64,000 nucleotides of DNA from Melieria omissa. Its lineage: Eukaryota > Arthropoda > Insecta > Diptera > Ulidiidae. The notes beneath the pieces were generated by a model, which worked only from the letters and a program-made list of their open reading frames with translations, was not told the origin of the DNA and did no database searches. Position 1 is the first letter of the stretch. Each line of letters opens with the position of its first letter. A program made the translations under genes and the position numbers. Shown one piece after another: positions 49,555-60,456 of the stretch. The stretch is taken from contig OZ020267.1 in the NCBI GenBank assembly GCA_963971225.1, positions 36,298,989-36,362,988 on the forward strand, in the 5' to 3' direction.

Positions 49555-51331
49555 CACACTGGGGTAATATATAAGTAAAGTGGCGATTAATTCAAAAACG
49601 AAAAATAAAGATACAGATACGTTTTTGGTACCGGGTTAAAGTGGATAAAATTCTGCATCACTACGTGAAAGAGGTGTTGCAAAATAGTTTACCGTTTTCC
49701 CGCAAAGCACTCTGAAAGTTGACATTTATTTTCATTTGACGTGCGCACAGCGTGAAACGTGAATTTTTCAATTATTTAAATCAAATTTGTTTTACAAGTT
49801 TTTAAAGTAGCATAAAACTGATGATGGAGACTTCTTGTTCAGGTATTTAAGTATTAAAATATAAACTTTTATTTTTTTTTAAGTGTTCGTAAATATTTTT
49901 GTTATTTTTTTTTAAAAAAGCCTAAAAATTGCCTTATTTTGGCCCTATTCATAAACATATAGTTGTTTGTTCAGTGATGTTCACCTAAAATATTGTCATA
50001 GTCGTAATCTGTGGATATTCTAGCAACTTTCTATGAAAAAAAAAGTTGCGCTATTGTTGCGCACTTTTGCAGTATTTCGATTTTTGTATGTGAAGTTTTG
50101 GCAAAATATGCACGCGGTCCGTGAAAGGAAAGACAAAAAATATATGTAAATGCAAAAAATATGAGAAAAGCAACAAGCGATATGTTTTATGTTAGTTTTG
50201 TTGCTGTTCAATGTATGGTTTTTAGTATTTCTTTATGCTTTTTAACCTACATTACGGGGGGCCGGCATGTTAGATTTATATTAACCAGCATATTAGACGA
50301 CATATTAGGCGGGAATCGCGACACGTGAGTATTTTTGGTTTTTAAGATATTTATGAAACACAATAAAAAATAATCTCAAATGATGCAGAACCAAATAAAA
50401 TTTCGATATCTTAGATTATTTCATTTGGCTTTGTTGTACGGTGTGTGCTAAACTTGGTCAGCTGACCTTATTTATCAGAAGTTGCAGTATTGGGCATTGT
50501 TATTGTTTGTATTACTTATGAGTAATCGATTGAAATAACCCCACTGATGTGCATTAAACTAATTAGGTAAAGGGTAACTGCAAAATACTACTTTTTCAAG
50601 ATATTAAAAAAGGTGGTTGTTTTCATTTAGGAACGGAATCCAATGTTATTTGGTATACTCGTTTAAGTCTTTATTACATAATGACCAACTCTTTGCCTTA
50701 AATTGTGCCAAATCTTTCGTTGAGTACTATCCCTAATATAACATGCCTACGACTGTTCATAAATATTTAATTAATGGACCAGAGGTCATAGCTCACGCCT
50801 TGTTGCGAATCGGTGAATTATCTGAAGAAGCGCGGGAAGCGAGAAATAAAGATTTTAAGGCTTTCAGGAAATATTTTTCTCGAAAAAGTAGCCGAGAAAA
50901 AACCAACGAAGATGTTCTAAAGAGACTGCTTATCAATTCTGATCCTATTATATCGACAGAAATGAAATTGCCGCATAAAGCAGTTACGCTCATGCCAAGG
51001 GAACCATTGGATTTGTTGATAATTGCGGAAGAAGAACGCGATGATATGAACAATTATGATGATGATGATAACAATGGATGCGAAGGTGAAAGCGTGGGTG
51101 AATACGATGATGATTCCGATAGTAATTAATAAATAAGCGAGGAATTCTGTGTAACCCTTTTGTAACAATTTTGCATTTTTGGTCATAAATAAAAAAAAAT
51201 CCACTAAAGTATGTTCAAATACATTTATTTTCTACTTCTTTATCTATAATTAACTTAACCTAATACTTTTTTCATGTCTAAATAGTCCGGGTGAATTAAT
51301 CGCCAAAATCGGCATGAATTACCCCAGTGTG
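49555..51331 (+). mobile_element. Transib-like transposon, copy A
   Basis: 1,777 bp inserted in the Isy1 exon. The ends are perfect inverted repeats CACACTGGGGTAAT, then 12 unrelated bases, then a second perfect inverted block TGGCGATTAATTCA. CGACG flanks both sides (49550-49554, 51332-51336), a 5 bp GC-rich duplication as expected for Transib. The CAC start also fits. The element keeps only a C-terminal transposase frame, so it is probably non-autonomous. Confidence 0.82.
50743..51129 (+). CDS. Transib-like transposase C-terminal fragment, copy A
   Basis: 128 codons, open from an ATG. I recognise the pattern VHKYLINGPEVI, then LLRIGELSEEAREARNKDFK, FSRKSSREKTNEDVL and LLINSDPIIS as that of Transib transposases (the family related to RAG1) near their C-terminus. 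An acidic tail rich in Asp/Asn follows. The catalytic residues lie upstream in the family and are missing. AATAAA follows the stop at once (about 51128). Possibly expressed as a fragment, function unknown. Confidence 0.7.
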   Translation: MPTTVHKYLINGPEVIAHALLRIGELSEEAREARNKDFKAFRKYFSRKSSREKTNEDVLKRLLINSDPIISTEMKLPHKAVTLMPREPLDLLIIAEEERDDMNNYDDDDNNGCEGESVGEYDDDSDSN

Positions 51332-54236
51332 CGACGGTAGTGCGGACCGCCGAGTGCTGAAATCTGATTTTCCCAGTGCCGTTTTTCTCGTAGCAGCTTA
51401 TTTATCTCATCGTTCAGATCGCGTATACGGCTTTGGCTCTTCGAATGTGCAATTAACCACTGCAGCGTTATGTCGATATTATCTTTTTCCTTACACGAAA
51501 TACTATAACAGCAGATTTCTCTGTCTTGTATGCTTGCCAGATTCCTGCAATGACATTCAAAAGAAAACAAATATAGTACAGATTAATTAATCATAAGAGA
51601 TGGCTGGCTTACATTCGCTCGATGAGGCCGGTCTCGTCGAGTGCACCTGGAAGATCACGTTTGTTGCCGAGCACCAGCACCGGAATACCGGCCAATTGTG
51701 GTTTATCCAACAGCGAATGTAACTCATTCCTGGATGCTTCCATTTTGTCCAGATCGGCTGCATCGACCATATACCTGCGAGCAGATAAACAAAAGCGTTT
51801 GTAAATCGTTTAAGGAACAAATATCATGAGCGCACGGTGACACCTACACAATTGCATTCACACCGCGACAATATCGCTCCCACATGGATCGGAAGCGTGG
51901 CTGTCCGCCAATGTCCCAAACTTTAATGGTCACGTTGCCTTTGGTGATTTTGCGCATGTTGAAACCAACTGTCGGTATCATGTCCTCGGCGAACTGGCCA
52001 GACTGTAATGAAAAATGCAATTCATGTAAATACTGGCAATAAAAATAGAGTTATAAGGAGTTTAAAATGGAGCTAAAATATCACCTATTATCTAATCCAT
52101 AAAATGTAAGCAAATTTATATTGTTTTTTTTTTTTTGGCATATTATCAACATTTAGTAACGACCAACAATCGTTTGCATTCCGCATCATGAAACAAAGCA
52201 AATTATCGAATGCTTCTGCAAATGAGGGGTAAGTCGCAGTGCTCGCAGTGTATTAAAAGCGTTATCGGCTGCCATAGCACATGAGTCACTAGCCGCAGCA
52301 AGCGTGAAATTGGAGTAAGAGGCTCCGAAAACAGCTGCGACCGCAACAAACATTGTGCACCAGGTTTCTAAGCTACACGCGGCAGTGGCACAGCACACCG
52401 GAGTGACAGGTGGCAGGAGCGCAAGTGCGCAGATGGCGTCATGCTTAGGAGCAAAGCTCAAGTTTTGCTTCTGCCCGCAGCTGGTGCGCGATAGAGCGGT
52501 CAGCTGTAGAAAACAAACAACAGGGCAAGCAACAAACGGCAAACGGCGAGCAGCGAGGGTGACAACACACTGCTCACGACCGTCGCGACGTAGCAGCGGT
52601 CACAGCACTGCCGTTGGCGATCAGATGACAATTTATTGATTTCTGCAGCAGTTCAAAGCGTCGCACTGCGCGTTCCGCTTAGCATTTGACTAAAACAAAG
52701 CAAAGAGCTGTTCATATATGGAAAATTGTGCGAGATCCCAATCAAAACATGCAAACAAATCGATCGAACAATGGCTTTGTAGTTGATAGCGGCGCAGCTC
52801 GCAGCGACGTCGTCGCCGCTGTCAACGTCAGCAGCGACGCATGTAGTGACTATTGTGAGAACGCGCACGGGGAGTGGCGCCTCCGTACCCCGGCACCACC
52901 CCTCCCAAATAATCATTTGCTTTGCTTTCGCAGCCACACCAGCGCGGTCGCAGTGCCACTGTGCTGGGTCATCGCACGGTTTGAACGACGCTCGCGGGCG
53001 GAAATGGGAAGGACTCTTATATCTGTACGTTCGAGGAGGAGGATAAAATTTTGTGGGGGGGTAGGGGGGGTCCCCCATATATCCCCCTTGAAAGGAAAAC
53101 CGTCGGAAGTGTATAGTTTTTTTTAAATTAATTTTTTAAATTTTACCTGCGAAGCGAGAAAACTTGTAATTACTTGCCAATAAGGTGGAGTGGGTAGGTG
53201 GAAAAAGAGGGGAGAGGGGTAATAACCCTCTTAAGTGCAAGTAGGGCTTCAGATTCAGTGAAATATTTACAGTATTTCTGTATTCAAACTCCTTCTGTGT
53301 GGTCGGCCTTCGGCCGGGCGCTTGAAAAATAACCCTCATAGGAGCAACTAGTGCGCCAGGCATCAGTAAAGTGCTAACAGTATTTCTGCATTCAAATTAC
53401 TTCTGTGTGGTCGGCCTTCGGCCGGCGCTTGAAAAATAACCCTCATAGGAGCAACTAGTGCGCCAGGCATCAGTAAAGTGCTAACAGTATTTCTGCATTC
53501 AAATCCCTTCTGTGTGGTCGGCCTTCGGCCGGGCGCTTGAAAAATAACCCTCATAGGAGCAACTAGTGCGCCAGGCATCAGTAAAGTGCTAACAGTATTT
53601 CTGCATTCGAATCCCTTCTGTGTGGTCGGCCTTCGGCCGGGCGCTTGAAAAATAACCCTCATAGGAGCAACTAGTGCGCCAGGCATCAGTAAAGTGCTAA
53701 CAGTATTTCTGCATTCAAATCCCTTCTGTGTGGTCGGCCTTCGGCCGGGCGCTTGAAAAATAACCCTCATAGGAGCAACCATTGTGCCGGAGCATCAGTA
53801 AGGTGCTAACAGTATTTCTGCATAACAAAATGGCAATGCTGTCGATATTTCTTCAGCTTTTATCCTATTGTGAATGCCAGTTGTATTGAGTGGAAGAAGA
53901 AGTGTAAGCTTGCGAGGCGATTTTTGCAATTTTTAAAAATTAATAACTTAAAAACTAGACAACTCCGACGGCTAAAAATTTAAAATTCCGCGTTTAATAG
54001 CGAATACTATCTACCATAAAATTTTCAGTGCTCTAGCTCACCGTACAGATATAAGAGACTAGCCCGGAAATGCACTTATGCGGGTGTCCCAACGCACTGC
54101 ATTAAATACTCACAGCAATAACATTCACGAAAGTTGTTTTTCCTGAGAATTGCAATCCAACCAGCGTCAGTTCCATCTCCTCTTTCCAAAAGATGCTCTT
54201 GAACCAGTCCAATATTCTGTTGATTAAGGCCAGCAT
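51319..54236 (-). CDS. Arl8-Isy1 chimaeric gene, copy B
   Basis: Four exons as in copy A: 54114-54236, 51848-52002, 51613-51774 and a longer last exon 51319-51544; 666 nt, 221 residues. Residues 1-186 are Arl8 with all GTPase motifs intact and the same amino acids as copy A. Instead of the stop, the Arg-186 codon continues in frame into Isy1 [15 protein letters not shown] and on to HYRR (32 residues). The last three codons (Thr-Leu-Gly) and the TAA lie in the Transib-like terminal repeat. Isy1 normally uses this segment as a charged helix. An AATAAA on the minus strand at 51224-51229 could end the transcript. Intron 1 carries a 1,060 bp insertion (53006-54065). Expression is unproven. Confidence 0.85.
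53006..54065. mobile_element. Novel TIR element carrying a satellite array, copy B only
   Basis: 1,060 bp in intron 1 of Arl8 copy B, absent from A and C. The ends share an inverted repeat with mismatches near the tip and a perfect CTCTTATATCTGTACG inside it. GGAAAT flanks both sides (53000-53005, 54066-54071). There is a G-run/C-run hairpin near 53054-53086 and a 108 bp tandem array inside. No transposase. Superfamily not recognised. Confidence 0.85.
53290..53800. repeat. 108 bp satellite array
   Basis: About five units with a spacing of 107-108 bp (AACCCTCATA at 53331, 53438, 53546, 53654, 53762). Each has the palindrome GGCCTTCGGCC. The unit length is a multiple of three, so the minus strand stays open with a 36-residue repeat (53363-53782); I regard that frame as a by-product. 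Confidence 0.93.
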
Positions 54237-55265
54237 TTTCGTTTCGGCTTTCCGCACTTTTTAACACGCTTTTTTTTGCCAAGGAACGCACGCAGTTTCT
54301 CGATTTTACACCAGATGTAAATTGGCAAAATTCCTTTTTTCCTGTACTGCGCTGTGGGGAGAAGAACTTTTCGCTTTGTATGACATCGATGACAGATGGT
54401 CGTCAGTGTTGTTGACGCTATTCATTTTTGGACAACTGTAGCGAAACAAATAGCCAGCATTGCCATTTGCAAAAATACTTAACTCGTGGTGAATGAAATG
54501 ACTGAAATGAAATAAGAAAATTATGGTAAAACTACAAATGCACATCAAAATATTTTATGGTAATGTTTGCTTAGCTTTTAAAATTTCATATTTCTCAGTA
54601 GAATCAAATAACTGATTAAAGTCTGCACCAAAATACCGCAACAAAGTTTAGGTAAACCGAAATCAATGCATTATTTCAAACCAAGCAAAACACAATATTC
54701 TGATTCCGAAAATTTTAAACTTGCCTGAATATGTTAGTTCAACTAAATTTAACTTAACTCTTACTTCCAAGTCAGTATAGTGTCTGAAAAAGGCCTTAAC
54801 ACGATCAGACGTCGTTTGGACGGACCTAGTTTACTTTGTTAGCCTACGAGCTCTAAATCGTTGCTTAGTGAAACCCACAACAAAACCCTGTAACGAAAAT
54901 TGGGTATTGCAAGAAGACATTGACGCAGCTGGAAAATGAAATTATTACCATGGATTGGCCCTCCTAATCTCCAGATGTGAAAAAATCTTGGGCGTTATGA
55001 AGACCGGGCTGGCAAGAGTCTATTAGGAATTGCAACAGCTTTCAAGAGTAATTGGAAAGATTTGGCGTGCTCTTCCCGCAAGTTACGCTGAACATTTTGC
55101 TGACAGTATGTCTCAGAGATGCCAAAGCATTATTCAATTCCATCGCATTTTGCTTGTATACTAATCTAGTAAAATCTAGTCAAGTAATTTCGAAAATAAA
55201 CTCAAACACTTTCTTCTAGAACCAACACATTAGTACATTAATATTAAAAAAAAATGTAAGCTTTA
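54237..55265. other. Arl8 to Isy1 intergenic region, copy B
   Basis: Same as 47980-49008 of copy A, including the Tc1-like remnant. Confidence 0.7.
54891..55147 (+). pseudogene. Tc1-like transposase remnant, copy B
   Basis: Identical in content to the remnant at 48634-48890; see there for the motifs. Confidence 0.6.
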
Positions 55266-55811
55266 TTATTCGCCACCAACATATTTTTCCAACAATTCCT
55301 GTTTGCGCTTCTTCAGCAACGCCTCCTCAACATCCTTCTGCGTGGGCACAGGCACGTGTGCAGAAAAGCGCGGTGCCAGCAACTCCATGGGATCACTTTG
55401 CCCTGTTTTTTCCGCTGCCACATTTGAGTTGTCGTTTTTGGCCTCTTCGTCTGTGTCTTTGTTCGCCGATCCAACGGGCAGCCCATAGATTTCCTCTTCT
55501 TCCTCGTCATCAACTCGACCATCGCGCGCCATTTTCTCTTTCCATTCCTGCAGCGCACGTTGTATAGCTGCGCGCTCTATGCGTTCCTCCAGCGGTATAA
55601 GTATGCCATCGTCATCGTCCCGATACCCATAGTATTCGGCATCAATCTCTCTCATTAGCTCGGCGCGTGTTTTGCGTTGCGGCGGTGGCGGATCCTGCTC
55701 GAACAACTCCCGCACGCCTGGCAGATCCTTTGCCGCACCGAAGTACTTGTAGCCTCGATTGCCGGGCACCTCGCGTCCCTCAGCGTCGAACATTTTCGGC
55801 CCATAGCGACG
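55266..55811 (-). pseudogene. Isy1: Isy1 3' fragment, copy B, cut by a transposon
   Basis: Same as the fragment at 49009-49554: the C-terminal 181 codons, cut at the same base by the same transposon. The rest of its Isy1 sequence lies at 57589-57686, fused to Arl8 copy C. Confidence 0.9.
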
Positions 55812-57588
55812 CACACTGGGGTAATATATAAGTAAAGTGGCGATTAATTCAAAAACGAAAAATAAAGATACAGATACGTTTTTGGTACCGGGTTAAAGTG
55901 GATAAAATTCTGCATCACTACGTGAAAGAGGTGTTGCAAAATAGTTTACCGTTTTCCCGCAAAGCACTCTGAAAGTTGACATTTATTTTCATTTGACGTG
56001 CGCACAGCGTGAAACGTGAATTTTTCAATTATTTAAATCAAATTTGTTTTACAAGTTTTTAAAGTAGCATAAAACTGATGATGGAGACTTCTTGTTCAGG
56101 TATTTAAGTATTAAAATATAAACTTTTATTTTTTTTTAAGTGTTCGTAAATATTTTTGTTATTTTTTTTTAAAAAAGCCTAAAAATTGCCTTATTTTGGC
56201 CCTATTCATAAACATATAGTTGTTTGTTCAGTGATGTTCACCTAAAATATTGTCATAGTCGTAATCTGTGGATATTCTAGCAACTTTCTATGAAAAAAAA
56301 AGTTGCGCTATTGTTGCGCACTTTTGCAGTATTTCGATTTTTGTATGTGAAGTTTTGGCAAAATATGCACGCGGTCCGTGAAAGGAAAGACAAAAAATAT
56401 ATGTAAATGCAAAAAATATGAGAAAAGCAACAAGCGATATGTTTTATGTTAGTTTTGTTGCTGTTCAATGTATGGTTTTTAGTATTTCTTTATGCTTTTT
56501 AACCTACATTACGGGGGGCCGGCATGTTAGATTTATATTAACCAGCATATTAGACGACATATTAGGCGGGAATCGCGACACGTGAGTATTTTTGGTTTTT
56601 AAGATATTTATGAAACACAATAAAAAATAATCTCAAATGATGCAGAACCAAATAAAATTTCGATATCTTAGATTATTTCATTTGGCTTTGTTGTACGGTG
56701 TGTGCTAAACTTGGTCAGCTGACCTTATTTATCAGAAGTTGCAGTATTGGGCATTGTTATTGTTTGTATTACTTATGAGTAATCGATTGAAATAACCCCA
56801 CTGATGTGCATTAAACTAATTAGGTAAAGGGTAACTGCAAAATACTACTTTTTCAAGATATTAAAAAAGGTGGTTGTTTTCATTTAGGAACGGAATCCAA
56901 TGTTATTTGGTATACTCGTTTAAGTCTTTATTACATAATGACCAACTCTTTGCCTTAAATTGTGCCAAATCTTTCGTTGAGTACTATCCCTAATATAACA
57001 TGCCTACGACTGTTCATAAATATTTAATTAATGGACCAGAGGTCATAGCTCACGCCTTGTTGCGAATCGGTGAATTATCTGAAGAAGCGCGGGAAGCGAG
57101 AAATAAAGATTTTAAGGCTTTCAGGAAATATTTTTCTCGAAAAAGTAGCCGAGAAAAAACCAACGAAGATGTTCTAAAGAGACTGCTTATCAATTCTGAT
57201 CCTATTATATCGACAGAAATGAAATTGCCGCATAAAGCAGTTACGCTCATGCCAAGGGAACCATTGGATTTGTTGATAATTGCGGAAGAAGAACGCGATG
57301 ATATGAACAATTATGATGATGATGATAACAATGGATGCGAAGGTGAAAGCGTGGGTGAATACGATGATGATTCCGATAGTAATTAATAAATAAGCGAGGA
57401 ATTCTGTGTAACCCTTTTGTAACAATTTTGCATTTTTGGTCATAAATAAAAAAAAATCCACTAAAGTATGTTCAAATACATTTATTTTCTACTTCTTTAT
57501 CTATAATTAACTTAACCTAATACTTTTTTCATGTCTAAATAGTCCGGGTGAATTAATCGCCAAAATCGGCATGAATTACCCCAGTGTG
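55812..57588 (+). mobile_element. Transib-like transposon, copy B
   Basis: Same length, ends and CGACG flanks as 49555-51331. It was copied with the segment and is not an independent insertion, because the site is the same to the base. Confidence 0.82.
57000..57386 (+). CDS. Transib-like transposase C-terminal fragment, copy B
   Basis: The predicted 128-residue product is identical to that of the copy at 50743-51129. Confidence 0.7.
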   Translation: MPTTVHKYLINGPEVIAHALLRIGELSEEAREARNKDFKAFRKYFSRKSSREKTNEDVLKRLLINSDPIISTEMKLPHKAVTLMPREPLDLLIIAEEERDDMNNYDDDDNNGCEGESVGEYDDDSDSN

Positions 57589-59427
57589 CGACGGTAGTGC
57601 GGACCGCCGAGTGCTGAAATCTGATTTTCCCAGTGCCGTTTTTCTCGTAGCAGCTTATTTATCTCATCGTTCAGATCGCGTATACGGCTTTGGCTCTTCG
57701 AATGTGCAATTAACCACTGCAGCGTTATGTCGATATTATCTTTTTCCTTACACGAAATACTATAACAGCAGATTTCTCTGTCTTGTATGCTTGCCAGATT
57801 CCTGCAATGACATTCAAAAGAAAACAAATATAGTACAGATTAATTAATCATAAGAGATGGCTGGCTTACATTCGCTCGATGAGGCCGGTCTCGTCGAGTG
57901 CACCTGGAAGATCACGTTTGTTGCCGAGCACCAGCACCGGAATACCGGCCAATTGTGGTTTATCCAACAGCGAATGTAACTCATTCCTGGATGCTTCCAT
58001 TTTGTCCAGATCGGCTGCATCGACCATATACCTGCGAGCAGATAAACAAAAGCGTTTGTAAATCGTTTAAGGAACAAATATCATGAGCGCACGGTGACAC
58101 CTACACAATTGCATTCACACCGCGACAATATCGCTCCCACATGGATCGGAAGCGTGGCTGTCCGCCAATGTCCCAAACTTTAATGGTCACGTTGCCTTTG
58201 GTGATTTTGCGCATGTTGAAACCAACTGTCGGTATCATGTCCTCGGCGAACTGGCCAGACTGTAATGAAAAATGCAATTCATGTAAATACTGGCAATAAA
58301 AATAGAGTTATAAGGAGTTTAAAATGGAGCTAAAATATCACCTATTATCTAATCCATAAAATGTAAGCAAATTTATATTGTTTTTTTTTTTTTGGCATAT
58401 TATCAACATTTAGTAACGACCAACAATCGTTTGCATTCCGCATCATGAAACAAAGCAAATTATCGAATGCTTCTGCAAATGAGGGGTAAGTCGCAGTGCT
58501 CGCAGTGTATTAAAAGCGTTATCGGCTGCCATAGCACATGAGTCACTAGCCGCAGCAAGCGTGAAATTGGAGTAAGAGGCTCCGAAAACAGCTGCGACCG
58601 CAACAAACATTGTGCACCAGGTTTCTAAGCTACACGCGGCAGTGGCACAGCACACCGGAGTGACAGGTGGCAGGAGCGCAAGTGCGCAGATGGCGTCATG
58701 CTTAGGAGCAAAGCTCAAGTTTTGCTTCTGCCCGCAGCTGGTGCGCGATAGAGCGGTCAGCTGTAGAAAACAAACAACAGGGCAAGCAACAAACGGCAAA
58801 CGGCGAGCAGCGAGGGTGACAACACACTGCTCACGACCGTCGCGACGTAGCAGCGGTCACAGCACTGCCGTTGGCGATCAGATGACAATTTATTGATTTC
58901 TGCAGCAGTTCAAAGCGTCGCACTGCGCGTTCCGCTTAGCATTTGACTAAAACAAAGCAAAGAGCTGTTCATATATGGAAAATTGTGCGAGATCCCAATC
59001 AAAACATGCAAACAAATCGATCGAACAATGGCTTTGTAGTTGATAGCGGCGCAGCTCGCAGCGACGTCGTCGCCGCTGTCAACGTCAGCAGCGACGCATG
59101 TAGTGACTATTGTGAGAACGCGCACGGGGAGTGGCGCCTCCGTACCCCGGCACCACCCCTCCCAAATAATCATTTGCTTTGCTTTCGCAGCCACACCAGC
59201 GCGGTCGCAGTGCCACTGTGCTGGGTCATCGCACGGTTTGAACGACGCTCGCGGGCGGAAATGCACTTATGCGGGTGTCCCAACGCACTGCATTAAATAC
59301 TCACAGCAATAACATTCACGAAAGTTGTTTTTCCTGAGAATTGCAATCCAACCAGCGTCAGTTCCATCTCCTCTTTCCAAAAGATGCTCTTGAACCAGTC
59401 CAATATTCTGTTGATTAAGGCCAGCAT
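57576..59427 (-). CDS. Arl8-Isy1 chimaeric gene, copy C
   Basis: Exons 59305-59427, 58105-58259, 57870-58031 and 57576-57801, 221 residues, the same predicted protein as copy B. The in-frame junction and the transposon-supplied stop lie at 57576-57686. Intron 1 lacks the satellite element, so this copy looks most like a normal gene apart from its 3' end. It is followed upstream by the complete Isy1. All splice borders match copy A. Confidence 0.86.
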
Positions 59428-60456
59428 TTTCGTTTCGGCTTTCCGCACTTTTTAACACGCTTTTTTTTGCCAAGGAACGCACGCAGTTTCTCGATTTTAC
59501 ACCAGATGTAAATTGGCAAAATTCCTTTTTTCCTGTACTGCGCTGTGGGGAGAAGAACTTTTCGCTTTGTATGACATCGATGACAGATGGTCGTCAGTGT
59601 TGTTGACGCTATTCATTTTTGGACAACTGTAGCGAAACAAATAGCCAGCATTGCCATTTGCAAAAATACTTAACTCGTGGTGAATGAAATGACTGAAATG
59701 AAATAAGAAAATTATGGTAAAACTACAAATGCACATCAAAATATTTTATGGTAATGTTTGCTTAGCTTTTAAAATTTCATATTTCTCAGTAGAATCAAAT
59801 AACTGATTAAAGTCTGCACCAAAATACCGCAACAAAGTTTAGGTAAACCGAAATCAATGCATTATTTCAAACCAAGCAAAACACAATATTCTGATTCCGA
59901 AAATTTTAAACTTGCCTGAATATGTTAGTTCAACTAAATTTAACTTAACTCTTACTTCCAAGTCAGTATAGTGTCTGAAAAAGGCCTTAACACGATCAGA
60001 CGTCGTTTGGACGGAGCTAGTTTACTTTGTTAGCCTACGAGCTCTAAATCGTTGCTTAGTGAAACCCACAACAAAACCCTGTAACGAAAATTGGGTATTG
60101 CAAGAAGACATTGACGCAGCTGGAAAATGAAATTATTACCATGGATTGGCCCTCCTAATCTCCAGATGTGAAAAAATCTTGGGCGTTATGAAGACCGGGC
60201 TGGCAAGAGTCTATTAGGAATTGCAACAGCTTTCAAGAGTAATTGGAAAGATTTGGCGTGCTCTTCCCGCAAGTTACGCTGAACATTTTGCTGACAGTAT
60301 GTCTCAGAGATGCCAAAGCATTATTCAATTCCATCGCATTTTGCTTGTATACTAATCTAGTAAAATCTAGTCAAGTAATTTCGAAAATAAACTCAAACAC
60401 TTTCTTCTAGAACCAACACATTAGTACATTAATATTAAAAAAAAATGTAAGCTTTA
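59428..60456. other. Arl8 to Isy1 intergenic region, copy C
   Basis: Matches copies A and B with one visible difference at 60016 (G instead of C). Contains the Tc1-like remnant. Confidence 0.7.
60082..60338 (+). pseudogene. Tc1-like transposase remnant, copy C
   Basis: Same remnant as at 48634-48890. Confidence 0.6.

Larger units (their letters stand above)
46229..51429. repeat. Tandem segment, copy A
   Basis: The unit runs from the last Arl8 codon (46229) to inside the large Isy1 exon (51429), about 5.2 kb, and contains Arl8, a Tc1-like remnant, a truncated Isy1 and a Transib-like element. It is directly followed by copy B. The bases CGT (minus strand) are shared between the two parental breakpoints. 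Confidence 0.93.
51427..57686. repeat. Tandem segment, copy B
   Basis: Same content and order as copy A, but about 1.06 kb longer because of the insertion at 53006. In the Arl8 half it shares point differences with copy C (for example 51720, 51853 and 52661 regions); in the Isy1 half it shares the Transib-like insertion and the base at 54825 with copy A. Confidence 0.93.

Noticed and set aside
49009..49557. Isy1 fragments in copies A and B as functional short Isy1 genes
   Set aside because: No promoter, no 5' exons, no ATG at the apparent start and a transposon at the break.
53290..53800. Regular 108 bp repeats as a CRISPR-like array
   Set aside because: The whole unit repeats without variable spacers, and the context is a eukaryotic intron.
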